The notes beneath the pieces were generated by a model. It had not been told where the DNA came from, ran no database searches, and saw nothing but the letters and a program-made list of their open reading frames with translations. DNA of 64,000 nucleotides from Myxococcales bacterium. Its GTDB lineage: Bacteria > Myxococcota_A > Polyangia > Polyangiales > Polyangiaceae. This document shows positions 9,908 to 19,107 of this stretch, one piece after another. The number at the start of each line of letters is the position of its first letter. Position 1 is the first letter of the stretch. Both the position numbers and the translations under genes were made by a program. The stretch is taken from positions 248,001 through 312,000 of the forward strand of contig SECP01000002.1 in NCBI GenBank assembly GCA_004193285.1. The letters are read 5' to 3'.

Positions 9908-11659
9908 TCACTGGTCGGCGATGCGGCGCGTGAAGCGCGCGGTCTTCACGATGGCCTTGGCGACGGACTTGAGCGCGAAGTTGTCGACCTTCGCTTGCTC
10001 GTTGATGGTGTCGTACGTGCACTGGTCTTCGCTCCAGCCGGCGGAGCCGAACGCGAAGTAGGACCAGTAGCGCACCAAGCAGGCGTTCACGGTGTCCGCC
10101 GCCTGGGTGGTCAGGTACTGGTTCAAGCCGGGCAGGCCGTCGAACGGCACGTCCCCGCTGGAATTGACGACGCTGCCGGTCGCGTCGATGGGCTGGCCAT
10201 TTTCCTGCTCACGGCGGCGCCCGAACGCGTCGTAGTGCTCGAACCCGAAGCCGATGGGGTCCATCATCTTGTGGCACGTCGCGCACACCGGGTTCTGACT
10301 GTGAGCCGCGAAGTGCTCGCGCGTCGTGCGCGCGCCGGTGGCGGGCTTGAGCGTCGTGTCCACGTTGGCCGGGGGCGGCGGCAAGTCCTGACAGAGCAGG
10401 CGCGTCCGCACCATCTTCCCGCGCTGCACGGGTGAAGATTCGCTCGCGGTGGCGTGCGCGGTCAGCAAGCTGCCCTGCGCCAGCAGCCCACCGTCGCGCT
10501 CGTTCATCGCGAAGGTCACCGGCGTCATCTGGTCGCTCATGGAGCCCGCGTTGGCGAGGCCGTAGTGAGTCGCCAGCTCCTTGTTCACGTAGGAAGAGGG
10601 CGTGGTGAGCAGCGATAGGAACGAGGCGTTCTGCGTGAACACCGACTCCTCGATCAGGCGCCGCGTCTCGTCACCCATCGACTTTCGGAGCGAATCGGTC
10701 AGCTTGAAGACGTTGTCGTCCTTGGCGATGGTGTCCAGCTTGCCGAGGCCGAGCCAGCCCTTCATGAACGTGTAAACCGCCTCACGCCCCTTGGGCGATT
10801 GCAGCAGCCGCTCCGCCTGCTTCTCCAGCTCGGCGGGCTGCGCGAGCGCGCCCGAGTCCGCCGCGGCCGCGAGCTCCGCGTCCGGCATGCTGCCGGTGAA
10901 CAGGTAAGACAGCGCGCTGGCGAGCTCGTGGTTCGTCAGCTGAAAGCCGCCGTTCGCAGAGGCGCCCAGCTCTTGGCGGTAGAGGAAGTACGGCGACTGC
11001 AGCATCGCCGACGTGACCGCTTCCACGCCGTCGTTGAAGGTCGCCTCCGCGGTGAAGAGCTTCTCGTAGGTTGCGACGTCCGCGTCGCTCAGCGGCGCCC
11101 GGTGCGCGCGCTTGCCGAAGTCACGAATGAAGGACTGACGGCACCCGGCATCCATGCTCGTGCAAGACGTGAGCTTGTTCAGGTGCGTGGTCACCGCCCA
11201 CTTCGCCACCGACTCGGCTTGGTCCATCAACTGCTGGGCGCCCAAACCTTGGATGACCAGCGCGTGGCTATCCACCGAGAAGCCGAGCACGCTGGGATCA
11301 CTGAACACGGTCGTCAGCGGCACGCTCGGGTCCCCGAACAAGTCCTTGATCGTCGCCGTGTACTCGGCCGCGGTGAGGCGGCGCAGCGCGCGTGGCCCGG
11401 GGCTGTTGCCTTTGCACGCGGAGGGCGTCGGCAGCGACGTGATCGGCGGCTGCCCTGCGTCGCTCGGCTTGCTACCGCCACCGTCACCGTTACCGCCACC
11501 GGGGGTACCGTTCCCAGGGTTACCGGTACCGGGCGTAGCGAGCTCGCCCGGATCACCACCCTCGATGCGACCCGTGCAGGCACTCAGCAGCGCTGCGGCA
11601 CCCAACGCCAAACTGGCGGCGAGCCCGAAGCGTCCAAGGCGCGTGTCGTTGGTTTGCAC
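9908..11659 (-). CDS. DUF1592/DUF1588/DUF1585-type lipoprotein with CxxCH motif
   Basis: A 583-residue predicted lipoprotein (signal ending LLSAC, then a Gly/Pro/Asn linker). The domain order matches the large planctomycete/myxobacterial family DUF1587-DUF1595-DUF1592-DUF1588-DUF1585: RRLTAAEYTATIKDLFG near residue 75, MLQSPYFLYRQE, the central helical part, NPVCATCHKMMDPIGFG and a C-terminal YWSYFAFG. CATCH is a canonical covalent haem-c motif, suggesting a redox or cytochrome-like function. The reaction is not known. The start is a GTG at 11659 with an AAGAGG-like element close by, so the exact start is uncertain. It forms a two-gene operon with the downstream DUF1552 gene. Confidence 0.88.
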   Translation of the reverse strand: MQTNDTRLGRFGLAASLALGAAALLSACTGRIEGGDPGELATPGTGNPGNGTPGGGNGDGGGSKPSDAGQPPITSLPTPSACKGNSPGPRALRRLTAAEYTATIKDLFGDPSVPLTTVFSDPSVLGFSVDSHALVIQGLGAQQLMDQAESVAKWAVTTHLNKLTSCTSMDAGCRQSFIRDFGKRAHRAPLSDADVATYEKLFTAEATFNDGVEAVTSAMLQSPYFLYRQELGASANGGFQLTNHELASALSYLFTGSMPDAELAAAADSGALAQPAELEKQAERLLQSPKGREAVYTFMKGWLGLGKLDTIAKDDNVFKLTDSLRKSMGDETRRLIEESVFTQNASFLSLLTTPSSYVNKELATHYGLANAGSMSDQMTPVTFAMNERDGGLLAQGSLLTAHATASESSPVQRGKMVRTRLLCQDLPPPPANVDTTLKPATGARTTREHFAAHSQNPVCATCHKMMDPIGFGFEHYDAFGRRREQENGQPIDATGSVVNSSGDVPFDGLPGLNQYLTTQAADTVNACLVRYWSYFAFGSAGWSEDQCTYDTINEQAKVDNFALKSVAKAIVKTARFTRRIADQ

Positions 11660-11925
11660 CTCTTCGTCTTGCGATTGGAAATGGTTCTTCTCAACGCCGG
11701 CCGGTCAGGTCCGAGCAAATTGAGGGGGCCTTTTTGCGGACTTTTCCGACCGGGCCCGAAAAACGGGGCATCCTGCGACGATAACCGCTCGGAGTGATGG
11801 CCGGGCTTGCGTCGTCACTCTGTGGGGTGTCGAGCGGGCTCGGGGGCTGCCAGCGCCGCCGCCCCACCGGCAGAAGCTCATGGGGCGGGGCTCGGTACAG
11901 CTGGTCGGCTTCCGTGCGTCGGTGG

Positions 11926-12294
11926 TCAGCCGTCGACTTGCCGCACCTCACACTCGAGCAGGAAGCTGTCCCCGAGCAAGCGCCGGTGCACCTCGACGAA
12001 CTGGCGCGTCAGGTCCACCGCCGTGGCCCGATCCGCTACCTCCAGCAGGAAGAAGCCACCGATCACCTCTTTGGACTCCGTGAACGGGCCGTCCGTCAAC
12101 ATCACCTTCCCCCGCTCCAGGCGAACCCGGGAAGCGTGCGAGGTAGGCTTGAGGCCCTCCGCGGAAATGAAGGCGCCCGACTTGGACCATTCGCCGATGA
12201 GCTCGCCCATGGCTTCGTCCAGCCCAGGCGGAAGCGGCTTGCTGTTCTCGTAGTCGGCGTTGTTTTCGATGCGGATGAGCATGAGGAATCGCAT
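11926..12294 (-). CDS. YCII-related DGPF-domain protein
   Basis: A 122-residue complete DGPF/YciI-like protein. It begins MRFLMLIRIENN and carries the signature LTDGPFTESKEVIGGFFLLE; in this family the DGPF loop and nearby His/Asp shape a small-molecule pocket. AGGAG precedes the ATG at 12294 at good spacing. Such proteins are frequently encoded next to ECF sigma factors and have been proposed as accessory or sensory partners. No sigma gene is adjacent here, so it stands alone. The biochemical role is unknown. Confidence 0.9.
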   Translation of the reverse strand: MRFLMLIRIENNADYENSKPLPPGLDEAMGELIGEWSKSGAFISAEGLKPTSHASRVRLERGKVMLTDGPFTESKEVIGGFFLLEVADRATAVDLTRQFVEVHRRLLGDSFLLECEVRQVDG

Positions 12295-12471
12295 GGCTGG
12301 TGGCTCCTGAAGACGGGGTTACCAGCGCGACGAGCAACGCGAGCTCGGATCGACAATCGAGGTACGCTTTTTTTCTCGGCGCTCGGGCGGATGCCGCTCA
12401 TAAGCGCTTCTTATTGGAAGCCAAAGAACGAAAACCTGGACAGGGCCAAGCTCGATGACCAGGTTTCAGCC

Positions 12472-13056
12472 ATGACCGTCGCCATCTTGAGCGGCGCCAC
12501 GTCCGGCGCCTTGCACGCCGTCACCGGCCCCGACCACCTGCTCAGCCTCGGGCCTGCCGTGTTACGCGCGCCGCGCGCCGCGAGTCGCATCGGCTTCTTG
12601 TGGGGGGCCGGGCACGCGCTCGGCACGCTGGCACTGGCCCTGCCGCTCCTGGTGCTGGCGCAGTGGGTGAAGCTCTCACTGCTGGCAAGCGCCGGTAATC
12701 GCCTCGCTGGCGCCGCTTTGCTAGTGACCGCGCTGTGGTCGTGGCGCTCGGCCAAGGCGCCAGTGCTCGCGACGGAGGCGAAAGCGCGTAGCCCGCTCTG
12801 GGTGGGGCTGCTGCACGGCATCACGGGCGCGAGCGCGCTGCTGCTCGTGCTGCCCAGCGCGCTCGCAGGCAGCGCACCGCGCGCGGTCGTCTACCTGGTT
12901 GCCTTCGCGGTGGGCAGCACGCTGGCCATGGCCGCCTTGACGCACGCTCTCGGCAAGGTCGGCGGCAGGCTGGAGCCGCGCGTCGTGGCGAGGTCCCAGC
13001 GAGCGCTGTTGCTGGGTGCGGCGCTGCTCGGCTCGCTGTGGCTGGCGTGCGGCTAA
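12472..13056 (+). CDS. Small polytopic membrane protein with NiCoT-like HX4DH motif
   Basis: A 194-residue hydrophobic protein with five or six predicted membrane helices. Helix 1 contains SGALHAVTGPDHLLSLGP. The H-x4-D-H arrangement is the signature of nickel/cobalt transporters of the NiCoT/UreH/HupE type. A second histidine follows in FLWGAGHALGTL. It is shorter than classical NiCoT permeases (about 330 residues) and close to the UreH-like/cytochrome-biogenesis-type TM family, so metal import is inferred, not proven. An alternative in-frame ATG lies at 12391; 12472 is preferred because it starts directly at the hydrophobic region. No urease or hydrogenase genes are nearby. Confidence 0.72.
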   Translation: MTVAILSGATSGALHAVTGPDHLLSLGPAVLRAPRAASRIGFLWGAGHALGTLALALPLLVLAQWVKLSLLASAGNRLAGAALLVTALWSWRSAKAPVLATEAKARSPLWVGLLHGITGASALLLVLPSALAGSAPRAVVYLVAFAVGSTLAMAALTHALGKVGGRLEPRVVARSQRALLLGAALLGSLWLACG

Positions 13057-13080
13057 GCCCAGCTCGCGAACGGAAGGCGT

Positions 13081-15618
13081 TCAGTCGGGGCTCTCCGGCG
13101 TTCGCAAGGGAAGCGTGATCGTCGCGAGCGTCCCGCCCGAATCCGCCCGCTCCAGCTCGATGGTGCCGCCGTGCTTCTTGATGATCGAGTAGGTGATCGA
13201 CAGGCCCAGCCCGGTGCCTTCACCCACCGGCTTGGTCGTAAAAAACGGATTGAAGACCTGCTCGCGGATGTCGTCGGGGATACCGGGACCGCTGTCCTCG
13301 ATGGAGATGACGTACCAATCCCCTTCCGCTCCGGAAGAGATGTGCACGGTGCCGGGACCCTCGATCGCGTCGATGGCGTTCGTGAGCAGGTTCATGATCG
13401 CCTGGTTGAGCAGGCCGGCGTAACATTGAATCACGTCCGGCTCGCCGAAGCGCGTCGTCACGTGGATGCGGCCCTCCAGGCGGTGGTTCAGGATCGTGAG
13501 CGCGGAGCCCACGCTGTCCCGAACGCTCGCCGCCTTGCGCTCTCCCTCGTCTAGGCGGGAAAACGTGCGCAGCTTCAGCACCAGCTCTTGGATGCGCTGC
13601 AGGCCGCCGCGCATCTCCTCGGCGCGGGTGCGGGCGCGCTGCCAAGTTGCCTGGGGGCCGCGAGCGATCTCCGCCTCCAGCTTGGACTCTACGTCCGCCA
13701 GGCTGCGCTCCACCGTGGCGAGGTGACTGAGCGCGAAAGCGAGCGGATTGTTGATTTCATGGGCGATGCCGGCCACCAGCTGACCGAGCGACGCCATCTT
13801 CGCCGATTGCACCAGCTGGGCCTGCGCCGCTGCCAGCTGGTCGTAAGCGTTACGACGCACGCGCGCCATCTCCAAGTGGGTGTTCACACGCGTCAGCAGC
13901 TCGCGCGCCGCGAACGGCTTGATGAGGTAGTCGTCCGCGCCCGTCTCCAGCCCCTCCAGCCGCGCCTCTTCGCCGGCGCGCGCCGAGATCAGGATGACTG
14001 GAACGGTGTTGGTCCGCTCGTCGGCGCGGAGCTCGTTCAGCAAGCTGACGCCATCCAAGCCGGGCATCATCATGTCGCTGAGCACCAAATCCGGCGGTCG
14101 CTCTCGCGCGGCTTCGAGCGCGGCTCGGCCGTCCGGCACGACCTCGACGGCCCAGTGAGGCGCCAGCAGCCGCTCGATGTACTCGCGCATGTCCGAGTTG
14201 TCGTCCGCGACCAGGATGCGCCCTCGCGAAGCGCTCGGCGAGGGCGGCGGAGAGCTCAGGCGCTGGAGCCGAGGCGGCGGGGTCGAGGGCGCGACGGTTT
14301 GCGCCCGCAGCCAACGCTTCGCCTCCAGCAGCTGCCCGCGGAGCGCCTGATCGCTGACGACCGGCTCCAGGCTGGCCGCCACCCTGTCCTGCGGTAAATG
14401 CGACTTGCCCACCGGCAAGCTCACGATGAACGTGGAGCCGCGGCCGGCTGCGCTCTCCACGCGTACGGTGCCGCCATGCAGCCGGGCCAGCTCGCTCACC
14501 AAAGAGAGCCCGATGCCGCTGCCCTCGTAACTGCGCCCCTCCGCGCCTTGCACGCGATGAAAGCGCTCGAAGACGCGCGGAAGCTCGTGCTCCGGAATGC
14601 CGGTGCCGGTGTCGCGCACGTGGAGCTCCACGTGGTCGCCATGCCATGAAAGCGCCACGTCCACCCCGCCTTCGAACGTGAACTTGAAGGCGTTCGAGAC
14701 CAAGTTGAGGACGATCTTCTCCCACTGGGCCGGGTCCACGTACACCGGCTCCGGCAGCGGAGGACAGTTCACGCTGAGCCGCAGACCCGCGTCGTCGAAC
14801 AAAGACTGAAATGCGCCCCCCAAGCCCGCGGTGAGCGTGGACAAGTCCGTCGCGGCGAAACGCAGATCCATGCGCCCCGCCTCGATGCGCGAAAAGTCCA
14901 GGAGACTGTTCACGAGCCGCAGCAAGCGAAGCGCGTTTCGGTGCACGCTCGCCAGCTCTTCCCCCTCCAGAGTCGAGGGGTCGCGCGCCAGCGCGTTCTC
15001 GACCGGCCCGAGGATGAGCGTGAGCGGCGTCCGGAACTCGTGGCTCACGTTGCCAAAGAACGCCGTCTTCGCGACGTCGAGCTCACCCAGCTTCGCGTTG
15101 GCGTCACGCAGCCCCTGTAACGCTTCGTGCAACTCACGACTGCGAGCGATGACGTCACGCTCCGCCTGCTTGGTGCGGTCACGCAGCTCCTTGCCGAGCT
15201 CGCTCGCCTCCACGACGTCTGTCACGTCCTCCACCCGGTGCAAAATGTAGATGACGGCGCCCTCGTCGCTCAGCACCGGGACGTTCTTGGGGCTCCAGTA
15301 CTTCTTTTGGAACGTTCCGTCCGGGCCACGGATGTCGTACTTTTGCACGGCCATCGTGTCAGCGGCCCGGGTCGCGATGACGCGCTCGAGCGACGCGCGC
15401 AGGTTGCTCGTGCCGTCCGCCCCCGCGTCGTCCGGATTGTCCGGGAAGAACTCGAACAAGCCGCGCCCGAGCGTGGCCTCCCGCGTGGTGTGGGTGGCCG
15501 CGAGCCGCGCTTCCGTCGCCGCGACCATGGTGAAACGGGGCGCGTCCGGCAGCAGCACGAGCAGCACGTCCGGCGAAGCCTCGAACAACACCCGAAAGTC
15601 CGGCTCGCGCGAAGGCAT
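13081..15618 (-). CDS. Hybrid histidine kinase: PAS-HisKA-HATPase-REC-HisKA-HATPase
   Basis: An 845-residue soluble signalling protein. The N-terminal PAS-type domain (about 5-140, [17 protein letters not shown]...) is followed by a coiled-coil segment and a first HisKA with His193 in [10 protein letters not shown]. An HATPase with N-, G1- and G2-box motifs follows ([27 protein letters not shown]). A linker leads to a receiver domain with acceptor Asp515 in LSDMMMPG and the conserved Lys in LIKPF. A second kinase unit then follows (His620 in [10 protein letters not shown]; second ATPase with DSGPGIPDD and GTGLGLSI). No TM segment is seen, so it senses a cytoplasmic signal or partner. The ATG at 15618 is chosen because upstream residues look non-coding. 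No cognate output regulator is adjacent. Confidence 0.93.
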   Translation of the reverse strand: MPSREPDFRVLFEASPDVLLVLLPDAPRFTMVAATEARLAATHTTREATLGRGLFEFFPDNPDDAGADGTSNLRASLERVIATRAADTMAVQKYDIRGPDGTFQKKYWSPKNVPVLSDEGAVIYILHRVEDVTDVVEASELGKELRDRTKQAERDVIARSRELHEALQGLRDANAKLGELDVAKTAFFGNVSHEFRTPLTLILGPVENALARDPSTLEGEELASVHRNALRLLRLVNSLLDFSRIEAGRMDLRFAATDLSTLTAGLGGAFQSLFDDAGLRLSVNCPPLPEPVYVDPAQWEKIVLNLVSNAFKFTFEGGVDVALSWHGDHVELHVRDTGTGIPEHELPRVFERFHRVQGAEGRSYEGSGIGLSLVSELARLHGGTVRVESAAGRGSTFIVSLPVGKSHLPQDRVAASLEPVVSDQALRGQLLEAKRWLRAQTVAPSTPPPRLQRLSSPPPSPSASRGRILVADDNSDMREYIERLLAPHWAVEVVPDGRAALEAARERPPDLVLSDMMMPGLDGVSLLNELRADERTNTVPVILISARAGEEARLEGLETGADDYLIKPFAARELLTRVNTHLEMARVRRNAYDQLAAAQAQLVQSAKMASLGQLVAGIAHEINNPLAFALSHLATVERSLADVESKLEAEIARGPQATWQRARTRAEEMRGGLQRIQELVLKLRTFSRLDEGERKAASVRDSVGSALTILNHRLEGRIHVTTRFGEPDVIQCYAGLLNQAIMNLLTNAIDAIEGPGTVHISSGAEGDWYVISIEDSGPGIPDDIREQVFNPFFTTKPVGEGTGLGLSITYSIIKKHGGTIELERADSGGTLATITLPLRTPESPD

Positions 15619-15844
15619 CGAGCCACGGTAGTCAACCCGCGGACGGTTTTCTACCGCTGCGCGCTCTTGCTTGCCCGGTCCGCGTTTGGCGCCCGGGCGC
15701 GGTTTGTTGCGGCCCGCATCACAGGGCAGCCTGCGGCGCCTGAACATGGCGCGCCCGGCCTCGCTTCACCACCTTGGGCGCTGCTGACGACGTGCTCGCT
15801 CTCCTTCGCCTGCACCGGTACGGGCGAGCCCTTGCCCCCGAGGT

Positions 15845-17962
15845 TCACTGCGTGGTGCTGGGCTTCAGCTGCTCCAGCGCTGCGCGAGCGGAAGCGCCGG
15901 CTAGCCGCGCGTCGTGCAGGCTCGCATCCAGCCGCCGTTCCAGCCAGGGCAGCGGCTCTTGCTCCACCGGCATTCCCGGCAAATGAAAGCTCGAAAGCGA
16001 CGGTGGCCTCGCGTCGTCCAAGACCGGATCGGCCGCGAGCCGCTCCGAGATGAGCTGCCGGGCTCGCACGAGCGCGGCGCTGGTTTCCGCGGGTGGGAGC
16101 GACGCGCGGCGCCGGGTGAGCAGCGAGCGCACCGACGACAGGTGCGCCATGAGCCGCTGCGCGTGATCGAGCGCGCTCACCAGCTCGCGCACCGGGGGGC
16201 GAACCCGCTTTGGCTCCGCAGCACTGCGGCGTAAGCCGGCCGAGACCACGGCCAGTGCGTCGTAGGCCGCCTGGCGAGCGAGGCGCTGCTCGGCGCGAGC
16301 GGCGTCCAACGTGAGCGAGCACGTGCCGTAGCGGCTTAGCGCCTCGAGCACGCGCTCGATCGCGGCCGGCAACGTGCGGCGCTCCCAGCTGGGCAGCACG
16401 TAGCTGAAAGCCCAGGCGAAGAGGGCACCGATGACGGTGTCCAGCAGTCGCTCCGCCACCAAAAAACCGAGCTGAGGCGACGCGAAGTGAGCTTGAAGCA
16501 GCGCCATGACCGTGCCCGCGATCGCCGTCAGCAAATAGCGTACGTTCACGAACGCGTGCGCGGCACCGACCGCGATCACGAAGGCGACCTTCAGCGCCGG
16601 ATCTCCCACCAGCGGCAGCACGACCGCGACCGCCACGCAGCCGATCGCGGTGCCCAAAACGCGCGCATTTCTGCGTGAAAGCGTGTCATCTAGCGTCCCC
16701 CGCAGCACGACCGCCACGCTCAGCAGCATCCAATAGGGCTTCGTCGCCCAGGGCAGCGCGTAGGCAACGTAGTACACGGTCGTCAGCGCGAGCGCGCTCC
16801 GCACCGCGTGGCGGAGCACCGGCGAACGCAGCGTGAGGTGCTGCGCCAGCGCGCTGAGCGGCCAGGTATCCTCCACCACCGTGGTTTGAGAGAGCTCCTC
16901 CGGGCTCAGCGAGTGGCGCTCGACCGCACCGAGCTGGAGCCCGCGGATCGCGTCCACCTCTTCCGTCAGGTAGCGGAGCCGCCTCGCCACGAGCGGCAAC
17001 AACCGCGCGCGCTCGTCGCCCTCCAGCAGAGGTAGAGCCTCTTGCAGATCAGGCAGCTCCGCCGACCAATCATGACCGGCGACGGAAGTGGCTCGCCCCT
17101 CGCGCTGGGCCGCACCCACCTCGTGCAGCGCGACGCCCAGCCGACGCAGCGCGACCGCGAGGCGCGCGCGTGTGAAGCGCGCCGCGCTGTCGTCACCCAG
17201 GAGGTCCAAGTCCAGGCGCGAAGTGAGCACGATTTCGCGCAGCTCCGAGAGCCGTGCCAGCGTCGAGGCTTGCACGCTGGCGGCAGCCGATGGGAGCGCG
17301 GGGTAGACGAGGTCGCGCGCCGCTTGCAGAGCCTGAGCGAGCTGAACTTCGTCGCTCAGTTGATCGAAGCGCGCCTCCGTCTCGTCTGGGCTCTCTTCCG
17401 GGTGCGCCGCCAGCAGCACCCGGGCGCGCGCCTGCAGGAGGCTGCCCGCGGCCTCCACCGCCGTCGCGACCGCCAGCACCCGGTAGCGCCTTTCCAGCAG
17501 CTTGGCGCTGACGAAAGCCCACGCGCTGTAGAGCAGCACACCACAAGCGCTCGCGAACGCCACCGGGGCGGACGCACCCGGGGGCCGCGCGAGCGAGAAG
17601 ACGATGCCGATGATCACGCTGAACGTGAGCGGCCCTGCGCGCGGCCCGAAAGCTCCTCCCAGCAGGGCCACGAACGCGAGCTGCGCCACCACCAAGCCGC
17701 GCAAAGCCGGGTACGAAGCGACGGACAGCACGACCAGGGTGGCGAGGGAGGCGAGGAGCCCGCCGGTGAGCGTGCGCCGGAAGGTGGGCAGGGCTCGCCC
17801 AGTCAGGTGGGGCAAGCTCGCCAGCACCGCGCCGATGCTCGCGGCCTGGGCGAACCAGGAGCTAGCAACGAGGCCGAGCACCAGCTGACACAGCGCGATA
17901 CCGACAGCGACCACGATTCCGTTCAGCACGTAGGCCGGTAAGCGCTTCGCCCAGCGGAGCAT
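15845..17962 (-). CDS. FUSC/YccS-family inner-membrane protein
   Basis: A 705-residue membrane protein with the duplicated layout of the FUSC (fusaric acid resistance/aromatic acid exporter) superfamily. An N-terminal block of about five or six helices (residues 10-160) is followed by a long soluble helical region (about 165-365), a second membrane block (about 375-530) and a C-terminal helical domain. The second block carries the family-like YWMLLSVAVVLRGTLDDTLSRRNARVLGTAIGC (given here as its position only: about residues 410-440). Known relatives export aromatic acids or affect envelope integrity. No membrane-fusion or outer-membrane partner is adjacent, so the substrate is unknown. Confidence 0.85.
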   Translation of the reverse strand: MLRWAKRLPAYVLNGIVVAVGIALCQLVLGLVASSWFAQAASIGAVLASLPHLTGRALPTFRRTLTGGLLASLATLVVLSVASYPALRGLVVAQLAFVALLGGAFGPRAGPLTFSVIIGIVFSLARPPGASAPVAFASACGVLLYSAWAFVSAKLLERRYRVLAVATAVEAAGSLLQARARVLLAAHPEESPDETEARFDQLSDEVQLAQALQAARDLVYPALPSAAASVQASTLARLSELREIVLTSRLDLDLLGDDSAARFTRARLAVALRRLGVALHEVGAAQREGRATSVAGHDWSAELPDLQEALPLLEGDERARLLPLVARRLRYLTEEVDAIRGLQLGAVERHSLSPEELSQTTVVEDTWPLSALAQHLTLRSPVLRHAVRSALALTTVYYVAYALPWATKPYWMLLSVAVVLRGTLDDTLSRRNARVLGTAIGCVAVAVVLPLVGDPALKVAFVIAVGAAHAFVNVRYLLTAIAGTVMALLQAHFASPQLGFLVAERLLDTVIGALFAWAFSYVLPSWERRTLPAAIERVLEALSRYGTCSLTLDAARAEQRLARQAAYDALAVVSAGLRRSAAEPKRVRPPVRELVSALDHAQRLMAHLSSVRSLLTRRRASLPPAETSAALVRARQLISERLAADPVLDDARPPSLSSFHLPGMPVEQEPLPWLERRLDASLHDARLAGASARAALEQLKPSTTQ

Positions 17963-17997
17963 TCGCGCCGCACCTTAGCGCGAACCGGCGCCGAAGA

Positions 17998-18377
17998 TCA
18001 CTCTTCGTCCGGCGCGCCGCCCGTCCGCGCGATGTCCTCGTTCCTGATCTTGTCCGTCTTCATGCCGCGCGCCCGCTTCGTCATCGTTTGCAGGAGCTCG
18101 TCCAGCGGTGGCAAGTCACCCGGGCTGGCTCTTCGAACTCGAGCTCGTAGTCCGCCTCCTTCTGCGGCGAGATGCCGGCGAGCTCCCGGTACATGCGCAC
18201 CACCTCTTGGGCGCGCTCCCGAAGCGAATGCGCCTTTTTGCCCGTCGCGCCGGAAACATCCGCGAGCTCCAGCGCCCCCAGCTCGGTCGGACGAATTGCC
18301 ACGCCGCGCCGGCGCTTGGTGCCGGGCGCCTTGCGCGGCTTGGCGCTGGCCCTGCTCGTCGTCTTTTTCGCCGCCAC
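17998..18377 (-). pseudogene. Small Lys/Arg-rich protein gene with an apparent one-base frameshift
   Basis: A short gene on the minus strand, probably starting at GTG 18377 (product begins MAAKKTTSRASAK). It is coding-like until about 18125 (LRERAQEVVRMYRELAGIS, then YELEFEEPA). There the frame runs into poor sequence and a stop, while the neighbouring frame continues naturally as DLPPLDELLQTMTKRARGMK to TGA at 17998. The total length of 380 bases is one short of a multiple of three. A missing G in the GGG run near 18119-18121 would restore a product of about 126 residues. It could be a real inactivation, an assembly error or, less likely, programmed frameshifting. Function unknown. Confidence 0.6.
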
Positions 18378-18427
18378 GGCTCCATCTAAGAAGCGGCGCC
18401 GCGAAACGCAAGCCGCTAAGCTACGGG

Positions 18428-19069
18428 GTGAAGAGCGGCGCGCAGCTCGGACTATTCGCCAGTGCCGCGGTGGCGCTGGACGAAGCAGCGCTCGCACGCG
18501 CGACCCGCACCGTGCTGCCAGGGCCGCGCGAGGACGAAGCGTGGCTCGAGCACGCGCCCGGATTTCTACGAGGCCACGAGGCGCTCTTCGAGCAGCTGCG
18601 GAGCGGCGTGCGCTGGCGGCAAGAGAAGCGAGAGATGTACGAGCGCATCGTGGAAGTGCCGCGCCTCTACGCCACGCTGCCGCAAGACGGCGCCGTCCCC
18701 GCGATCGTGGAGCGTGCCCGAACGCTTCTGGGCGAGCGCTACGGAGAGTCCTTCGAGCGCATCAGCCTCGGGTACTATCGAGACGGCGCGGACAGCGTGG
18801 CCTGGCATGGCGACTACGTGGCGCGGCGCATGCCCCGAGCGCTGGTAGCGACCCTCTCCGTCGGCGCGCCTCGCACGTTTCTGCTACGCCCCAAGGGCGG
18901 AGGCGAGCGAGTCACGCTTTCGCTCGGTTGGGGGGACCTGCTGGTCATGGGCGGCAGCTGCCAGCGCACGTGGGAGCACGCGGTGCCGAAGGTCAAACGG
19001 GCGCCGCCGCGCATCGCGATCATGTTTCGGCCGGTGTGGCAGGAGCCCGGGGATTCGCACGACTATTGA
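18428..19069 (+). CDS. AlkB-like 2-oxoglutarate/Fe(II) dioxygenase
   Basis: A 213-residue AlkB-family protein, close to the E. coli enzyme in size, expected to demethylate alkylated bases oxidatively. The iron ligands are visible: His127 and Asp129 in AWHGDY, and His184 in RTWEHAVPK. The 2-oxoglutarate-binding arginines are Arg195 and Arg201 in RIAIMFR. The segment ISLGYYRDGADSVAWHGD is characteristic of AlkB homologues of the bacterial ALKBH2/3-like type. The start is GTG 18428; longer in-frame versions would run through the antisense of the neighbouring small gene. It stands 38 bp upstream of the metallo-hydrolase gene and may be cotranscribed. Confidence 0.92.
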   Translation: MKSGAQLGLFASAAVALDEAALARATRTVLPGPREDEAWLEHAPGFLRGHEALFEQLRSGVRWRQEKREMYERIVEVPRLYATLPQDGAVPAIVERARTLLGERYGESFERISLGYYRDGADSVAWHGDYVARRMPRALVATLSVGAPRTFLLRPKGGGERVTLSLGWGDLLVMGGSCQRTWEHAVPKVKRAPPRIAIMFRPVWQEPGDSHDY

Positions 19070-19107
19070 GCGTGCAAGGAGCGAGGAGCGGTGCTCAAGT
19101 TCCAGCC

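Noticed and set aside
8383..9933. A 516-codon open frame on the plus strand across the DUF1552 gene
   Set aside because: Antisense shadow: the minus strand has a clear family match and signal peptide.
11926..12294. DGPF protein as partner of an ECF sigma factor
   Set aside because: The only ECF sigma gene is 47 kb away and has its own anti-sigma.
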